A stretch of 64,000 nucleotides of DNA, taken from positions 349,099 through 413,098 of the forward strand of contig NZ_JAUSUF010000002.1 of the NCBI RefSeq assembly GCF_030813415.1, read 5' to 3'. The number at the start of each line of letters is the position of its first letter. The first letter of the stretch is position 1. The notes under the pieces were generated by a model, which was given only the letters and a program-made list of their open reading frames with translations, was not told where the DNA came from and did not search any database. The stretch is from Eubacterium multiforme (lineage in GTDB: Bacteria > Bacillota > Clostridia > Clostridiales > Clostridiaceae). Both the position numbers and the translations under genes were made by a program. This document shows, piece after piece, positions 26,848 to 36,573 of the stretch.

Positions 26848-28203
26848 TTATTGTTTAATATTTTTTAATGTCTCGACTATTTCTTCGAATTTTTCTCCTC
26901 TTGATGCTTTTACTAATATAACATCGAAAGGTTTAATGATTGAATTTAAGTCGTTTATTAGGTTCACCTTTGTATTATATAATTTTATTTCTTCTTTTTC
27001 AAAGCCTTCTTTAAATTCTTCTTTAAACTCACCACAAGTAATAAGCATATCTATTTTATCCTTTGCATACTCTCCAACTTCTCTATGACATCTTGAAGCT
27101 TCCTCTCCAAGTTCTCTCATAGTTCCAAGTATAGCAATCTTTCTTCCACTTCTACTATTTAAAACATCAAGGGCTGCTTTCATAGAATCTGGACTTGCAT
27201 TGTAGCAATCATTTATTATTTCAATTTTATCCCCTTCAATAAATTCTAATCTCATTGAAGTTGCTTCTATATTTTTAAGTCCTTCTAAAATTTCATCTAC
27301 TGTAAGACCAAGTTTAAAGGCTGCCCCTATTCCTAATAAAGCATTTAAAACATTGTGCGCTCCAACCATAGGAAGTGTTATTCTGTGCTTTTCTCCTTTA
27401 TAATTAAAATCAAAGGAAGTTGTATCCTTAGTTAACTCAATATTACTTCCATAATAATCATAGCTTTCATTATAACCAATTTTTATTATTTCATACTCTT
27501 TATTACTAATTTTTTGAAGCATATCATCTTCAGCATTTATTATAAGGGTGCTATCTTTAGTAAAGAAATCTGTTATCTCCATTTTAGCTTTTAAAATATT
27601 TTCTCTTGTTTTTAAATTTTCTATATGAGAAACACCAATATTTGTAATCATTGCAATATCTGGCTTTGCACAACTTGCAAGATTATGAATTTCATTAAAG
27701 TTACTCATTCCCATTTCAAGGACAGCAACATCTATTGAACTATCTAATTTTAAAACCATTAAAGGAAGTCCTATTTCATTATTAAAATTACCTTTTGTTT
27801 TAAAAACTTTATACTTTCCACTTAAAAATGCACTAACTAAATCCTTAGTTGATGTCTTTCCAGTTGATCCAGTTATTCCAACAACCTTAATCCCTAACTT
27901 TTCTCTATATCCTTTAGCTATATCTAATAGAGCTTTTTTACCATCTTTTACTTTAATAACTACTCCATTTATATCCTCTTTATCAAAAAGAATTTCATCT
28001 ACTATTGCAATTGATGCTCCTTTATTAAAGGCTTCTTTTATATATTTATTACCATTAAAGTTTTCTCCCTTTAATGCTAAAAATACATTTCCATTATTTA
28101 TATTTCTAGTATCTGTTGATAACTCATTAAATGTTTTATTTTCATTATCTACTACTATTTCTCCACCTGAATATTCAAGTAACTCTTTAAATGTTAATTC
28201 CAT
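26848..28203 (-). CDS. murF: MurF UDP-MurNAc-tripeptide D-Ala-D-Ala ligase
   Basis: 451 residues, Mur ligase three-domain layout: N-terminal UDP-binding domain ([19 protein letters not shown]), central ATPase with [13 protein letters not shown] (about 110-122), and C-terminal domain with [12 protein letters not shown]. It adds D-Ala-D-Ala to complete the pentapeptide precursor. Operonic with murE upstream (11-base gap) and mraY downstream. Confidence 0.95.
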   Translation of the reverse strand: MELTFKELLEYSGGEIVVDNENKTFNELSTDTRNINNGNVFLALKGENFNGNKYIKEAFNKGASIAIVDEILFDKEDINGVVIKVKDGKKALLDIAKGYREKLGIKVVGITGSTGKTSTKDLVSAFLSGKYKVFKTKGNFNNEIGLPLMVLKLDSSIDVAVLEMGMSNFNEIHNLASCAKPDIAMITNIGVSHIENLKTRENILKAKMEITDFFTKDSTLIINAEDDMLQKISNKEYEIIKIGYNESYDYYGSNIELTKDTTSFDFNYKGEKHRITLPMVGAHNVLNALLGIGAAFKLGLTVDEILEGLKNIEATSMRLEFIEGDKIEIINDCYNASPDSMKAALDVLNSRSGRKIAILGTMRELGEEASRCHREVGEYAKDKIDMLITCGEFKEEFKEGFEKEEIKLYNTKVNLINDLNSIIKPFDVILVKASRGEKFEEIVETLKNIKQ

Positions 28204-28214
28204 AAATTACACCT

Positions 28215-29669
28215 CTAGTTCTTTTTTAAAATTTCATCTATAACTTCTCTTTCATCAAAATGAATTTTTCCTGTATTTAATATTTGATATGTTTCGTGAC
28301 CCTTTCCAGCTATAACTATTACATCTCCATCTTTTGCAATTTCCATAGCCTTTTTTATTCCATCTTGTCTATTTACAATCTTTATATAATTATCTTTATC
28401 TATACCTTCTAACACATCATTTATTATACTTTCTGCATCTTCGCTTCTTGGATTATCGGATGTTATTATTGCTATATCAGAAAGTTCTGTACCTATTTTA
28501 CCCATTTGTGGTCTTTTAACTTTATCTCTATCTCCTCCGCAACCAAAGACAGATATTAATCTTCCTTTAGTAAATTCTCTTGCTGTTTTTAATATATTTT
28601 CTAATCCATCTGGAGTATGAGCATAATCAATTATTATTTCATATGGAAGATTATATTTTTTTGAAACTCTTTCACATCTACCTGGAACAATAACATCTTT
28701 TAAACCAAGTTTTATATTTTCTAAATTTATTCCAAGGTTATAACATCCTCCAATTGCACCTAATGCATTATATACATTATATTCTCCTGGAATTCCTAAA
28801 ATTATTTTTTCAGTTTTTCCATCTATTGAAAGATCAAATATTATATCCATACTTTCTAAAATTTCATTTTTTGCCATTATATCTGCTGAATTTTTAATAC
28901 TATATGTTATAAAATTATTTATCTTTTCTTTTCTTAAATCCTCTGTTATTCTAACTCCATAATTATCATCTATATTTATTATACTAACTTCACTTCTTTG
29001 GAATAATTTATATTTTGCTTTATAATAATTTTCAAATGTTTTATGAAAATCTAAATGATCCCTTGTTAAGTTAGTAAATATACCTACCTTAAAATTAACT
29101 CCATAAACTCTATCTAATTCTAATGAATGGGAAGAAACTTCCATAACACAATATTTAACTCCCTCATCAACCATTCTTTTAAATAATTCTTGTAATTCTA
29201 ATGATTCTGGAGTTGTTCTTTCTGTATCTATCTTTTTGTTTCCTATGTAATTGGCAATAGTACCTATTAAACCAACCTTTTCTCCTGACTTTTCTAATAT
29301 ATCCTTTATCATAAAAGCTGTAGTTGTTTTTCCATTTGTTCCTGTTATACCTATAATATTAAGTTTTTCACTTGGATTATCATAATATTTTGCTCCAATA
29401 TTAGCTAATGCCTTCCTTGTATCTTTAAACTTTATTACTGTTACATCCTTATTAACAAGAACATCGTCTTCACATATTATAACTTTTGCACCTTTTTCTA
29501 TTGCACTATTAATAAACTTATGTCCATCACTTGCAAATCCTTTAATGCAAACAAAAATATCTCCTTCCTTTACCTTTCTGCTATCATAGTTAATATTTTC
29601 AATTTCAACATCACAATTTCCTTTAATTATTTCATAATTAAGTCCATCTAATAGATTAGATAATTTCAT
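28215..29669 (-). CDS. murE: MurE UDP-MurNAc-dipeptide ligase, diaminopimelate-type
   Basis: 484 residues with the Mur ligase ATP loop [14 protein letters not shown] (about 108-121) and the amino-acid specificity motif DNPR ([12 protein letters not shown], about residue 407), which is the diaminopimelate-type signature as opposed to the lysine-type motif. This fits dapF in the same window. AAAGGAGATGG precedes the ATG. It starts after a hairpin that separates it from spoVD. Confidence 0.95.
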   Translation of the reverse strand: MKLSNLLDGLNYEIIKGNCDVEIENINYDSRKVKEGDIFVCIKGFASDGHKFINSAIEKGAKVIICEDDVLVNKDVTVIKFKDTRKALANIGAKYYDNPSEKLNIIGITGTNGKTTTAFMIKDILEKSGEKVGLIGTIANYIGNKKIDTERTTPESLELQELFKRMVDEGVKYCVMEVSSHSLELDRVYGVNFKVGIFTNLTRDHLDFHKTFENYYKAKYKLFQRSEVSIINIDDNYGVRITEDLRKEKINNFITYSIKNSADIMAKNEILESMDIIFDLSIDGKTEKIILGIPGEYNVYNALGAIGGCYNLGINLENIKLGLKDVIVPGRCERVSKKYNLPYEIIIDYAHTPDGLENILKTAREFTKGRLISVFGCGGDRDKVKRPQMGKIGTELSDIAIITSDNPRSEDAESIINDVLEGIDKDNYIKIVNRQDGIKKAMEIAKDGDVIVIAGKGHETYQILNTGKIHFDEREVIDEILKKN

Positions 29670-29731
29670 TTAACCATCTCCTTTAAAATAATATGCTATT
29701 TATCTATCTATAATTACCTTTAATGTATAAA

Positions 29732-29764
29732 ATAGCATGTAAGGTTTTCCTCCCTACATGCTAT
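29732..29764 (-). terminator. Hairpin terminator between spoVD and murE
   Basis: A 10-bp perfect stem ATAGCATGTA / TACATGCTAT with a 13-base loop, followed on the minus strand by TTTTATAC. It is a candidate full or partial terminator inside the division cluster. Confidence 0.6.
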
Positions 29765-29777
29765 AACAATCAAGAAT

Positions 29778-31973
29778 TTAATCTTTATAATCTGAGTTCA
29801 AAGTTAACTTAACATTAGTTCCCTTGTTAATTAATTCTCCACTTGGTACGCTTTGGTTGGTTACTTTACCTTCACCTTCGAATTTTACATATAATCCAAG
29901 ACCAATTAAAAGTTTATTTGCTGCCTCTTTAGAATATCCTCTAACATCTGGCATTACAATAGCTTCTTTATTGTTACTATTTCCTTCTGTATATAGTGTT
30001 ATCTTAGTTCCTTCTTTAACTGAATATCCTGGATATGGTTTAATATTTGTTATAGTTTTGCCACTACCTTCTACATTATAATCTAAATTTGATTCTTTTA
30101 AAATCTTTTTAGCTTCTTCAATATTTTTTCCTCTTATTTCAGGAATTATTGCATCTCTAATTATTGCTTCTTTATTTTCTTTAGAGAAGTCTCCTTCTAA
30201 ATAATTAAATATATCAGTAAATAATGTTTTAGCAACTGGTCCAGTTACAACTCCTGCATAATAATTTCCATTACTTGGTTCATCAATTGTAATCATAACT
30301 GTTATTTTAGGATCACTAACTGGTGCCATTCCAACAAAGGATGAAATATATTTTCCTGCCTCATAGGTACCATTTTCAGAATTTACCTTCTGAGCAGTTC
30401 CAGTTTTACCACCAATATGATATCCCTTTATAAATGTTCCCTTTGCTGAACCTGCTGTAACAACTCTTTCCAAATATGTTCTAAGTTGTGCTGTTGTCTC
30501 TTTATCTGCAACTTTCTTTTTTGTTGGTTCAAACTTACTGTCTGTTACATTTACTCCACTATCATCTTTATGGGTAACTTCTTTCATAACATGAGGTTCT
30601 ATAAGTTCTCCTCCATTTGCAATTGCATTAAAAGCAGACATATATTGAACAGAATTTACTGTATTTGTCTGTCCAAAAGAAATTGTTGCAAGGTCAGTTG
30701 CAGAAACATTATTAATGTTTTTAACAATTCCTGGTGCCTCTCCAGGTAAATCTATTCCACTCTTTTTACCAAAGCCAAATTTATTTATATATTCATATAA
30801 TTTTTCTTTACCAAGTTTTTTACCAAGTTCCATAAAACCAACATTACAAGAATTTTGTATTATTTCTGGGAATGTTAATGTTCCATGTCCACCTGTTTTC
30901 CAACATTTTATCTTTCTATTTCCAAATGTTAAATACCCATTACAAACAAATGTATCAGTAGGTTTAACAACCTTTTCTTCCATACCTGCAATAGCTGTAA
31001 TTACCTTAAATATTGATCCTGGTTCAAAAGTATCATTTACAAGTCTATTTCTCCACATCTTTTGAACTTTATCATATTCTGTCTTTCCTTTAAATGCATC
31101 TGCTCCCTTAAAAGGTTCATTAGGATTAAAGTCTGGTTTATTTACCATTGCTAAAATCTCTCCACTTTTAGGATCCATTACAAGAACTGATGCAGCCTTT
31201 GCCTTATTATCTTTTAAGGCTTTTTCTGCTGCTTTTTCTGCAAAGAATTGAATATTTTCATCAATTGTAAGGGTTACATCCTTTCCTTCTACTGGAGGAA
31301 CAAATTTTGAAACAGTATATGGAAGATCATTGCTTTTACTATCAAGTTCAGCTATTCTCATTCCTGGAATACCTGATAAATCTTTATTATATTGAAGCTC
31401 TACCCCTGTTAATCCTTGTCCATCAATATTTGTACTTCCTAAAAGGTGAGCTGCAAAATTATTATTAGGATAATATCTCTTTGTATCAGGTGAAACTATT
31501 ATCCCACGTATTTTTAAAGCTTTAACCTTATCAGCCTGTTCTTTTTCTATTCTTCTAATTAGTGTAGCAGATCCTGCCTGTGCTCCACTTGGTAATTTAG
31601 TTTCAAGCTTTTTAAGCACATCCTCATCTTTCATCCCAACAGCCTTTGCAATTTCAGGGGCTATTTGTGCATTAGTTTTCTTTGAATCTTTAAGATACGC
31701 TCTTATAGAATTTAAATCAAAATCTATTCTATAAACATTTGCTGACACTGCAAGTTCAGCACCATTTCTATCTAAAATTCTTCCTCTTCTTGCATCTATT
31801 TTTACTTCGCTTGTCCATTGTTCTTCTGCTTTAGCTGCATATTCTTGTCTTTTAACAATCATTATATAAGATAACCTAAGAGCTAAAATTGCAAAAACAA
31901 CTGTTAATATACCTACAATTAATCTCATTCTCTTTCTTGATAAAGCTCTATCAATAAAGTTTCTTTTTTTCAC
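29778..31973 (-). CDS. spoVD: SpoVD/PBP2-type class B penicillin-binding protein with PASTA domains
   Basis: 731 residues: one N-terminal membrane helix (about 15-37), PBP dimerisation domain, transpeptidase domain with S-I-F-K (FEPGSIFKV), S-C-N and KTGTAQ motifs in order, and two C-terminal PASTA domains (IPEIRGKNIEEAKKIL and VMPDVRGYSKEAANKLL). PASTA domains plus the mraZ-cluster position point to SpoVD, the spore-cortex transpeptidase, though it may also be the vegetative division PBP. The GTG at 31973 behind GGAGGAG is preferred to the longer frame. Confidence 0.92.
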   Translation of the reverse strand: MKKRNFIDRALSRKRMRLIVGILTVVFAILALRLSYIMIVKRQEYAAKAEEQWTSEVKIDARRGRILDRNGAELAVSANVYRIDFDLNSIRAYLKDSKKTNAQIAPEIAKAVGMKDEDVLKKLETKLPSGAQAGSATLIRRIEKEQADKVKALKIRGIIVSPDTKRYYPNNNFAAHLLGSTNIDGQGLTGVELQYNKDLSGIPGMRIAELDSKSNDLPYTVSKFVPPVEGKDVTLTIDENIQFFAEKAAEKALKDNKAKAASVLVMDPKSGEILAMVNKPDFNPNEPFKGADAFKGKTEYDKVQKMWRNRLVNDTFEPGSIFKVITAIAGMEEKVVKPTDTFVCNGYLTFGNRKIKCWKTGGHGTLTFPEIIQNSCNVGFMELGKKLGKEKLYEYINKFGFGKKSGIDLPGEAPGIVKNINNVSATDLATISFGQTNTVNSVQYMSAFNAIANGGELIEPHVMKEVTHKDDSGVNVTDSKFEPTKKKVADKETTAQLRTYLERVVTAGSAKGTFIKGYHIGGKTGTAQKVNSENGTYEAGKYISSFVGMAPVSDPKITVMITIDEPSNGNYYAGVVTGPVAKTLFTDIFNYLEGDFSKENKEAIIRDAIIPEIRGKNIEEAKKILKESNLDYNVEGSGKTITNIKPYPGYSVKEGTKITLYTEGNSNNKEAIVMPDVRGYSKEAANKLLIGLGLYVKFEGEGKVTNQSVPSGELINKGTNVKLTLNSDYKD

Positions 31974-32010
31974 ACTAACTCCTCCGTAAACATTGCTTAA
32001 AAACATTTAG

Positions 32011-32038
32011 GATGCACTTATGCAATAAAGTGCATCCA
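32011..32038 (-). terminator. Hairpin between ftsL and spoVD
   Basis: A perfect 10-bp stem GGATGCACTT / AAGTGCATCC with an 8-base loop, followed on the minus strand by TAAATGTTTTT. The T-run is short, so it may attenuate instead of fully terminate. It ends 38 bases upstream of the spoVD GTG. Confidence 0.55.
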
Positions 32039-32062
32039 TTTAAAAAAATAAGTCCTATATAA

Positions 32063-32506
32063 TTATTTTTTATTTGAATTTTCTAATCCAGCTAGATAAT
32101 CTTTTGATAAATCTACATTTACCTTTTGGGCATCTACTGGTGCAATCATTCCTAGTTTCTTTTGAGCACTAGATTCAATATTTTTTAATGATGAGTTCTT
32201 TAATAAATCAACTTTTAAAGCTTCATTTTCTGAGTTTACCACTTTTATTTCATTATTTAAAGTTCCAATTTGTGTTTGTAAATTGTATACTTTAGTATCT
32301 CTCCATATTGTTAAAACTCCTAAAACAAAAATAACTAAAGCTATTTGTAAAGCTCCATTTCTAGTTTTCTTTTTCTTTTCTTTAAGTAATTTATTTTTTC
32401 TTTTCTTAGCATCTTCAATACTTTTATCTTTTTTTATATCATCATATTTTCTTTGTGGTGCATTTGCCGTATTTCCTCTTATATAATCGACTTCCTTCAC
32501 TATCAC
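32063..32506 (-). CDS. ftsL: FtsL-like septum protein
   Basis: About 147 residues: a basic cytoplasmic N-terminus very rich in lysine (about 20-50), one transmembrane helix (about 54-72) and a short external coiled coil (LQTQIGTLNNEIKVVNSENEALKVDLLKNSSLKNIES) in the FtsL/DivIC style. It would link FtsQ and DivIC-type proteins in the divisome. I prefer the GTG at 32506, as an upstream GTG at 32515 is too close to the AGAGGA site. Position between rsmH and spoVD supports ftsL. Confidence 0.82.
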   Translation of the reverse strand: MIVKEVDYIRGNTANAPQRKYDDIKKDKSIEDAKKRKNKLLKEKKKKTRNGALQIALVIFVLGVLTIWRDTKVYNLQTQIGTLNNEIKVVNSENEALKVDLLKNSSLKNIESSAQKKLGMIAPVDAQKVNVDLSKDYLAGLENSNKK

Positions 32507-32544
32507 TTTATTCACATCCTCTTGAAATTATAACATAATAATTT

Positions 32545-33477
32545 TTATATTTTCTCTATAACTCTAAGCTTTGCACTTCTACTTCTAGGGTTTTCCATTA
32601 CCTCTTCCTCTGTTGGTTCTATAGCCTTCCTTTTAATTAGCTTAACTATTGGCTTTTTACCACAAACACATATTGGAAATTCCTTAGGACAAGTACAAGG
32701 GTCAGCTAACTCTCTAAATTTCAATTTAACTATTCTGTCTTCTAAAGAATGGAAAGTTATTATTGCCATTCTTCCACCTTTATTTAATTTGCTAACTCCA
32801 TCTTCAATTGCTTTATTTAATATTCTAAGTTCTCCATTAACTTCAATTCTTATAGCTTGAAATGTTCTCTTAGCTGGATGAGGTCCTTCTCTTCTAGCCT
32901 TAGCTGGTATTGCACTCTTTATTATATCAACAAGCTCAAGAGTTGTTTCTATTGGCTTTTCAGCTCTTCTATTAACTATAAATGATGCTATTCTTTTTGC
33001 AAATTTTTCTTCGCCATAATTTTTTATAACTTTATATAATTCCTCTTCACTATAATCATTTATAACTTGGTAAGCTGAAAATTCATTATCTCTATTCATT
33101 CTCATATCTAAAGGTGCATCCTGCATATAACTAAATCCTCTTTCACCTTCATCTAACTGATAAGATGAAACTCCAAGGTCCATTAATATACCATCTACAT
33201 TTCCTATTTCTAAGCTATCAATAATATCGCCTATATTATAAAAATTATTATGAACTAATATTTTATTATCATAATCTTTTAATCTTTCTCCAGCTGCTTT
33301 TAATGCATCTTTATCCTGATCTATTCCTATTAATAGACCATCTTTTGATAATCTTTTTATTATTTCTGATGAATGTCCTGCTCCACCTAATGTACAATCT
33401 ACGTATTTTCCATTTTCCTTTATATTTAATCCTTCTAAAGATTCATTTAAAAGTACTGAAACGTGTTTAAATTCCAT
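32545..33477 (-). CDS. rsmH: 16S rRNA (cytosine-1402 N4)-methyltransferase
   Basis: 310 residues with the SAM-binding [19 protein letters not shown] motif (about 26-44), [24 protein letters not shown] and the C-terminal [13 protein letters not shown] signature. RsmH (MraW) methylates C1402 of 16S rRNA. It follows mraZ by 15 bases, as in most bacteria. Confidence 0.96.
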   Translation of the reverse strand: MEFKHVSVLLNESLEGLNIKENGKYVDCTLGGAGHSSEIIKRLSKDGLLIGIDQDKDALKAAGERLKDYDNKILVHNNFYNIGDIIDSLEIGNVDGILMDLGVSSYQLDEGERGFSYMQDAPLDMRMNRDNEFSAYQVINDYSEEELYKVIKNYGEEKFAKRIASFIVNRRAEKPIETTLELVDIIKSAIPAKARREGPHPAKRTFQAIRIEVNGELRILNKAIEDGVSKLNKGGRMAIITFHSLEDRIVKLKFRELADPCTCPKEFPICVCGKKPIVKLIKRKAIEPTEEEVMENPRSRSAKLRVIEKI

Positions 33478-33492
33478 ATTATTTTCTCCTTA

Positions 33493-33921
33493 TTAGATTC
33501 CTAAGTCACTCATTTTTTCTGCAATAGATTCAAAGTCAACATTAGAATCATTATATTCTTTCCATTTTTCCTTGCTCCAAATTTCTACTCTGCTTAATAC
33601 TCCTATACTTACTATTTCCTTATCTATTCCAGCATATTCTTTTAAATTTTGTGGAATTAAACCTCTTCCTTGTTTATCTAATTCTATCTCACAAGCACCT
33701 GCAAAGAAAAACCTTACAAAGGCTCTTGCATCTTTATTAGTAAGTGGTAGTGTTTTCATTTTTTCCTCTAATATTTTCCATTCTTCCATAGGGTATGCAT
33801 ATAAACAACCATCAAGTCCCTTTGTTATCATGAACTTACCATTAAATCCCTCTCTCAACTTTGAGGGAACAATCATTCTATTTTTGCTATCAATTCCATG
33901 ATGGTATTCACCTATAAACAT
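33493..33921 (-). CDS. mraZ: MraZ transcriptional regulator
   Basis: 142 residues with two AbrB-like halves, each carrying the D-x-K-x-R signature: [15 protein letters not shown] (about 10-24) and [17 protein letters not shown] (about 80-96). MraZ forms a ring that binds short direct repeats upstream of its own operon. Such repeats are visible here at 33959-33993. It is the first gene of the division and cell-wall operon. Confidence 0.95.
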   Translation of the reverse strand: MFIGEYHHGIDSKNRMIVPSKLREGFNGKFMITKGLDGCLYAYPMEEWKILEEKMKTLPLTNKDARAFVRFFFAGACEIELDKQGRGLIPQNLKEYAGIDKEIVSIGVLSRVEIWSKEKWKEYNDSNVDFESIAEKMSDLGI

Positions 33922-33934
33922 AATTTTTCTCCCT

Positions 33935-33940
33935 ATTATA
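33935..33940 (-). promoter_or_regulatory. -10 element of the mraZ operon promoter
   Basis: A perfect TATAAT on the minus strand, 14 bases before the mraZ ATG. The -35 position (17-18 bases further upstream) has no good hexamer and coincides with the end of the AGTGG repeat block, consistent with a promoter that is controlled by a protein bound there. Confidence 0.5.
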
Positions 33941-33958
33941 CTTTACAGTTATTTTACT

Positions 33959-33993
33959 CTACTTTCAACCACTATTCACCACTTTTAACCACT
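33959..33993 (-). promoter_or_regulatory. MraZ-type operator: AGTGG repeats every 10 bp
   Basis: On the minus strand AGTGG occurs at 33989-33993, 33979-33983 and 33969-33973, followed by a degenerate AGTAG at 33959-33963. All are spaced exactly 10 bp (5-base boxes, 5-base spacers). MraZ in other bacteria binds GTGGG/TGGGN-type boxes with this spacing upstream of mraZ, so autoregulation is likely. The block overlaps the expected -35. Confidence 0.7.
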
Positions 33994-34115
33994 TATTTTA
34001 TATATTCTATAATCATTAATATTTTCCTTCTTTAATTTCATTATTTTTTTATATTTATTGTAACTTTTATTTGAATTTTTATTTAAATTTAATTACTTGT
34101 AAAATAAAAGGAAAA

Positions 34116-34139
34116 AGGACTACTTTTTAAAGTAATCCT
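34116..34139 (-). terminator. Terminator after the ParB-like gene
   Basis: AGGACTACTTT pairs with AAAGTAATCCT with one mismatch and a 2-base loop; the minus strand continues TTTTTCC. The stem overlaps the stop codon of the ParB-like gene. Confidence 0.6.
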
Positions 34140-34569
34140 AATTAATATTTTCACATCTTTTAATCCATAAAAGTTCGTACTCCTTTGGAGTTATTATTCT
34201 ATTTTTTAAATCTTTAATAGATTTTATATTTTCTAGACTGCACCACTTAACACAAGTTCTATATAAATTCCAATCTAATTCATCTTCATCAAAATAAACT
34301 TTTATAGTTTTTACTCCTTTTAAGTAAGCTGCATATGCTCTTGTATGTCCATCAGTAAATATTAATTCACCATCTAATTCTTTAATTGGAATAGGCTCAT
34401 AACTATTATAATCTTTCGGATTAAACCATTTTAAAACCTTACTTAACTTTTCAGAATTTATATATAGTTGACTTGGCTTAATATCCTTTAACTCCACAAA
34501 AATGTATTTTTCCGTGTTAAAATAATTATATTTATTTACCTTTGAAACTTTTTCTTTTACTTTATTCAT
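34138..34569 (-). CDS. ParB/sulfiredoxin-like domain protein
   Basis: 143 residues. The segment ELIFTDGHTRAYAAYLKGVKTIKVYF matches the conserved D-G-H-x-R core of the ParB N-terminal (ParB/Srx) fold, preceded by a LKDIKPSQLYINSEKL stretch. There is no helix-turn-helix DNA-binding domain, so it is not a chromosome partition ParB; stand-alone ParB-like proteins have varied or unknown roles. The ATG at 34569 behind AAGGTGAT is preferred to a GTG that overlaps that site. Confidence 0.6.
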   Translation of the reverse strand: MNKVKEKVSKVNKYNYFNTEKYIFVELKDIKPSQLYINSEKLSKVLKWFNPKDYNSYEPIPIKELDGELIFTDGHTRAYAAYLKGVKTIKVYFDEDELDWNLYRTCVKWCSLENIKSIKDLKNRIITPKEYELLWIKRCENIN

Positions 34570-34666
34570 ATAATTAATCACCTTATTTTTTATAAAATAA
34601 TTTTTTCTATACTTATTACATTGCCTTTATCAAAAGTAAAGCAAACAATAAATGGCATAATATCTT

Positions 34667-35350
34667 TTATTTTTTCATACCTCGAATTAACACCTTAGTA
34701 TCCTTATCTACACGAAGAGATTCTGTTATTTTTTGCAATGCTTTATTGTATGTAAATTTATCTAATGTATTATTCTTTAAATATTCCATAGTTTCTTTTG
34801 GAAACTTTATATAACAAATTGATATATTCCAAGCAATTGCCATTTTTACATAGTATTCTTCATTCTTTATTTTATCTAAAGCTTCTAACACTTCATTAAT
34901 ATGTTCTTCATCTATATAAAAATCTAAAAGCATAACTATAGCAAATCTAAGATAAAATTCTTTATCTGATTTTAAATATGGTTTTATAAATTCTAATACC
35001 TCTTCTTTACTCTTTTTTGTAAATTTAAGTCCTGCACAAAAAACATCGCAAATTGCCCAATTATTTATTTTAGGCACAAAGATTTTTACATACTTTAATC
35101 TTTCTTTTAAATCCATTTTTGCACAGCCAATTATCATTCCCTTTAGCATAATTTCTTCATAATAATCTTCTCTTCCAAAGTTAAGATACTCTCTAAAATT
35201 TCCCTTTGAAATTTCCTTTGCTAACTTTCTTAACTTTGGAACTCTAACCCCAATTACATTAAATTCACCATTAGGTAATAAATTTGTATGAAATCTTTTA
35301 TAATCTTCATCTGCTAATTCTAAAATTTGCCTTCTAATTAATTTATCCAT
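34667..35350 (-). CDS. AlkD-like DNA alkylation repair protein
   Basis: 227 residues made of helical HEAT-like repeats, with features of the AlkD family (GVRVPKLRKLAKEI, NNWAICDVFCAGL, WNISICYIKFP). AlkD enzymes remove N3/N7-alkylated bases without base flipping. Some clostridial relatives are only annotated as DNA alkylation repair by similarity. It is divergent from pstS, with a 240-base AT-rich gap between them in which I see no clear regulatory site. Confidence 0.8.
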   Translation of the reverse strand: MDKLIRRQILELADEDYKRFHTNLLPNGEFNVIGVRVPKLRKLAKEISKGNFREYLNFGREDYYEEIMLKGMIIGCAKMDLKERLKYVKIFVPKINNWAICDVFCAGLKFTKKSKEEVLEFIKPYLKSDKEFYLRFAIVMLLDFYIDEEHINEVLEALDKIKNEEYYVKMAIAWNISICYIKFPKETMEYLKNNTLDKFTYNKALQKITESLRVDKDTKVLIRGMKK

Positions 35351-35590
35351 TTAAATCCCTCCTTATTTTTATAATTTCTTTAGTATTAATTACCATTATA
35401 TATTAAAATATTAATTTAATAAAAATATTAATATGAATTCATTTATTTTACATTTTTTCTTTATCTTTCATATATATTTTTATTATGTTAAAATAATCTT
35501 ATAAAACTTTCTATAAATTATATATTTTTGTCATAATATGTATAACTTACAAATGATAAATATTTAAATTTAACTAAGGGGGAAAATTAA

Positions 35591-36496
35591 ATGTTAAAAA
35601 TGAAAAAACTTAATGCCTTATTACTTGCAGGTTTAATACCTATGTCTTTAATTTTTACAGGATGCGGTAATTCTAAAGATCAGGTAAAGGATTTCAAAAG
35701 TGAAATATCTTTTGCCGGTTCATCAACTTTAGTACCTGTAATAGATGGTATAAAGGAAGATTTCACAAAGGACGGAAAAACTACTTGGAATAAAATAAAC
35801 AAAGATTTTCCTGATAAGGAAATTAAAATAACAATTACTTCTGGAGGTTCAGGAGAAGGATTAAAAGCTGTTATTGATAAAACTGCTGATCTTGGACTTG
35901 TATCTAGAGAAGTAACTAAAGAAGAAAAGGCTAAAATAAAAGATTATAAAGAGTTTAAACTTGGAACAGATGCTTTAACTTTATCTGTAAATCCTAAAAA
36001 TAAAATATTAAAGAAAACAGATAATTTATCTACAGAACAAATAAAAAATATATTTTCAGGAAAATATCAATATTGGAGTGATGTAGATAAAAGTTTACCT
36101 CATAAAAAAATAGTAGTAGTTACTAGAGATTTAAGTGGTGGTGCTCATAAAGTTTTCCAAAAAACCGTTATGAAAGATACAAAGGTTAAAAAAGATGTTA
36201 TTCAAGCACCATCAATGGGAGCTTTAGCAAGTAAAATTATAGAAAATGAATATGCAATAGGCTATGCTTCCTATGGTGTTGTTAATCAAAATAAAGGAAA
36301 ATTAGTTCCTGTAAAGGTAGATGGAATAGAACCTAACAAGAAAAATATTGTAGATGGTAAATATAAAATAACTCGTCCATTATTAATTATAAAAAGTGGA
36401 GATTTAAATCAAGGGGAAAAAGCCTTTGTAGATTTTTCTCTTTCAGATAAGGGACAAAAAGTAGTAGAAAAATTAGGATTCATACCTGAAAAATAA
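35591..36496 (+). CDS. pstS: PstS phosphate-binding lipoprotein
   Basis: 301 residues, lipoprotein signal with lipobox IFTGC (about 21-25). The mature protein has the PstS phosphate loop features FAGSSTLVPVID (about 41-52), TSGGSGEGLKAV and TRDLSGGAHKVF. It delivers inorganic phosphate to PstCA. AAGGGGGAA lies upstream of the ATG. A strong hairpin just after the stop probably sets higher pstS than pstCAB expression. Confidence 0.95.
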   Translation: MLKMKKLNALLLAGLIPMSLIFTGCGNSKDQVKDFKSEISFAGSSTLVPVIDGIKEDFTKDGKTTWNKINKDFPDKEIKITITSGGSGEGLKAVIDKTADLGLVSREVTKEEKAKIKDYKEFKLGTDALTLSVNPKNKILKKTDNLSTEQIKNIFSGKYQYWSDVDKSLPHKKIVVVTRDLSGGAHKVFQKTVMKDTKVKKDVIQAPSMGALASKIIENEYAIGYASYGVVNQNKGKLVPVKVDGIEPNKKNIVDGKYKITRPLLIIKSGDLNQGEKAFVDFSLSDKGQKVVEKLGFIPEK

Positions 36497-36509
36497 TTAT
36501 TATCCTTAA

Positions 36510-36547
36510 TTAACTTGTAATAAGTATAACTACTTATTACAAGTTAA
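36510..36547 (+). terminator. Strong hairpin between pstS and pstC
   Basis: A perfect 17-bp stem TTAACTTGTAATAAGTA / TACTTATTACAAGTTAA with a 4-base loop, followed by TTTCTTTT. It can act as a partial terminator or an mRNA stabiliser so that PstS outnumbers the permease. Confidence 0.75.
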
Positions 36548-36573
36548 TTTCTTTTAGAAAGAGAGGCTTTTTT

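Noticed and set aside
34138..34569. Chromosome-partition ParB
   Set aside because: Only the ParB/Srx core is present; there is no helix-turn-helix or dimer domain, no parA neighbour and no parS-like palindrome seen nearby.
35351..35590. Possible Pho box upstream of pstS
   Set aside because: Several TTxxxA-like hexamers occur, but none repeat with the regular spacing needed for a PhoP operator, and AT-rich sequence makes single matches meaningless.
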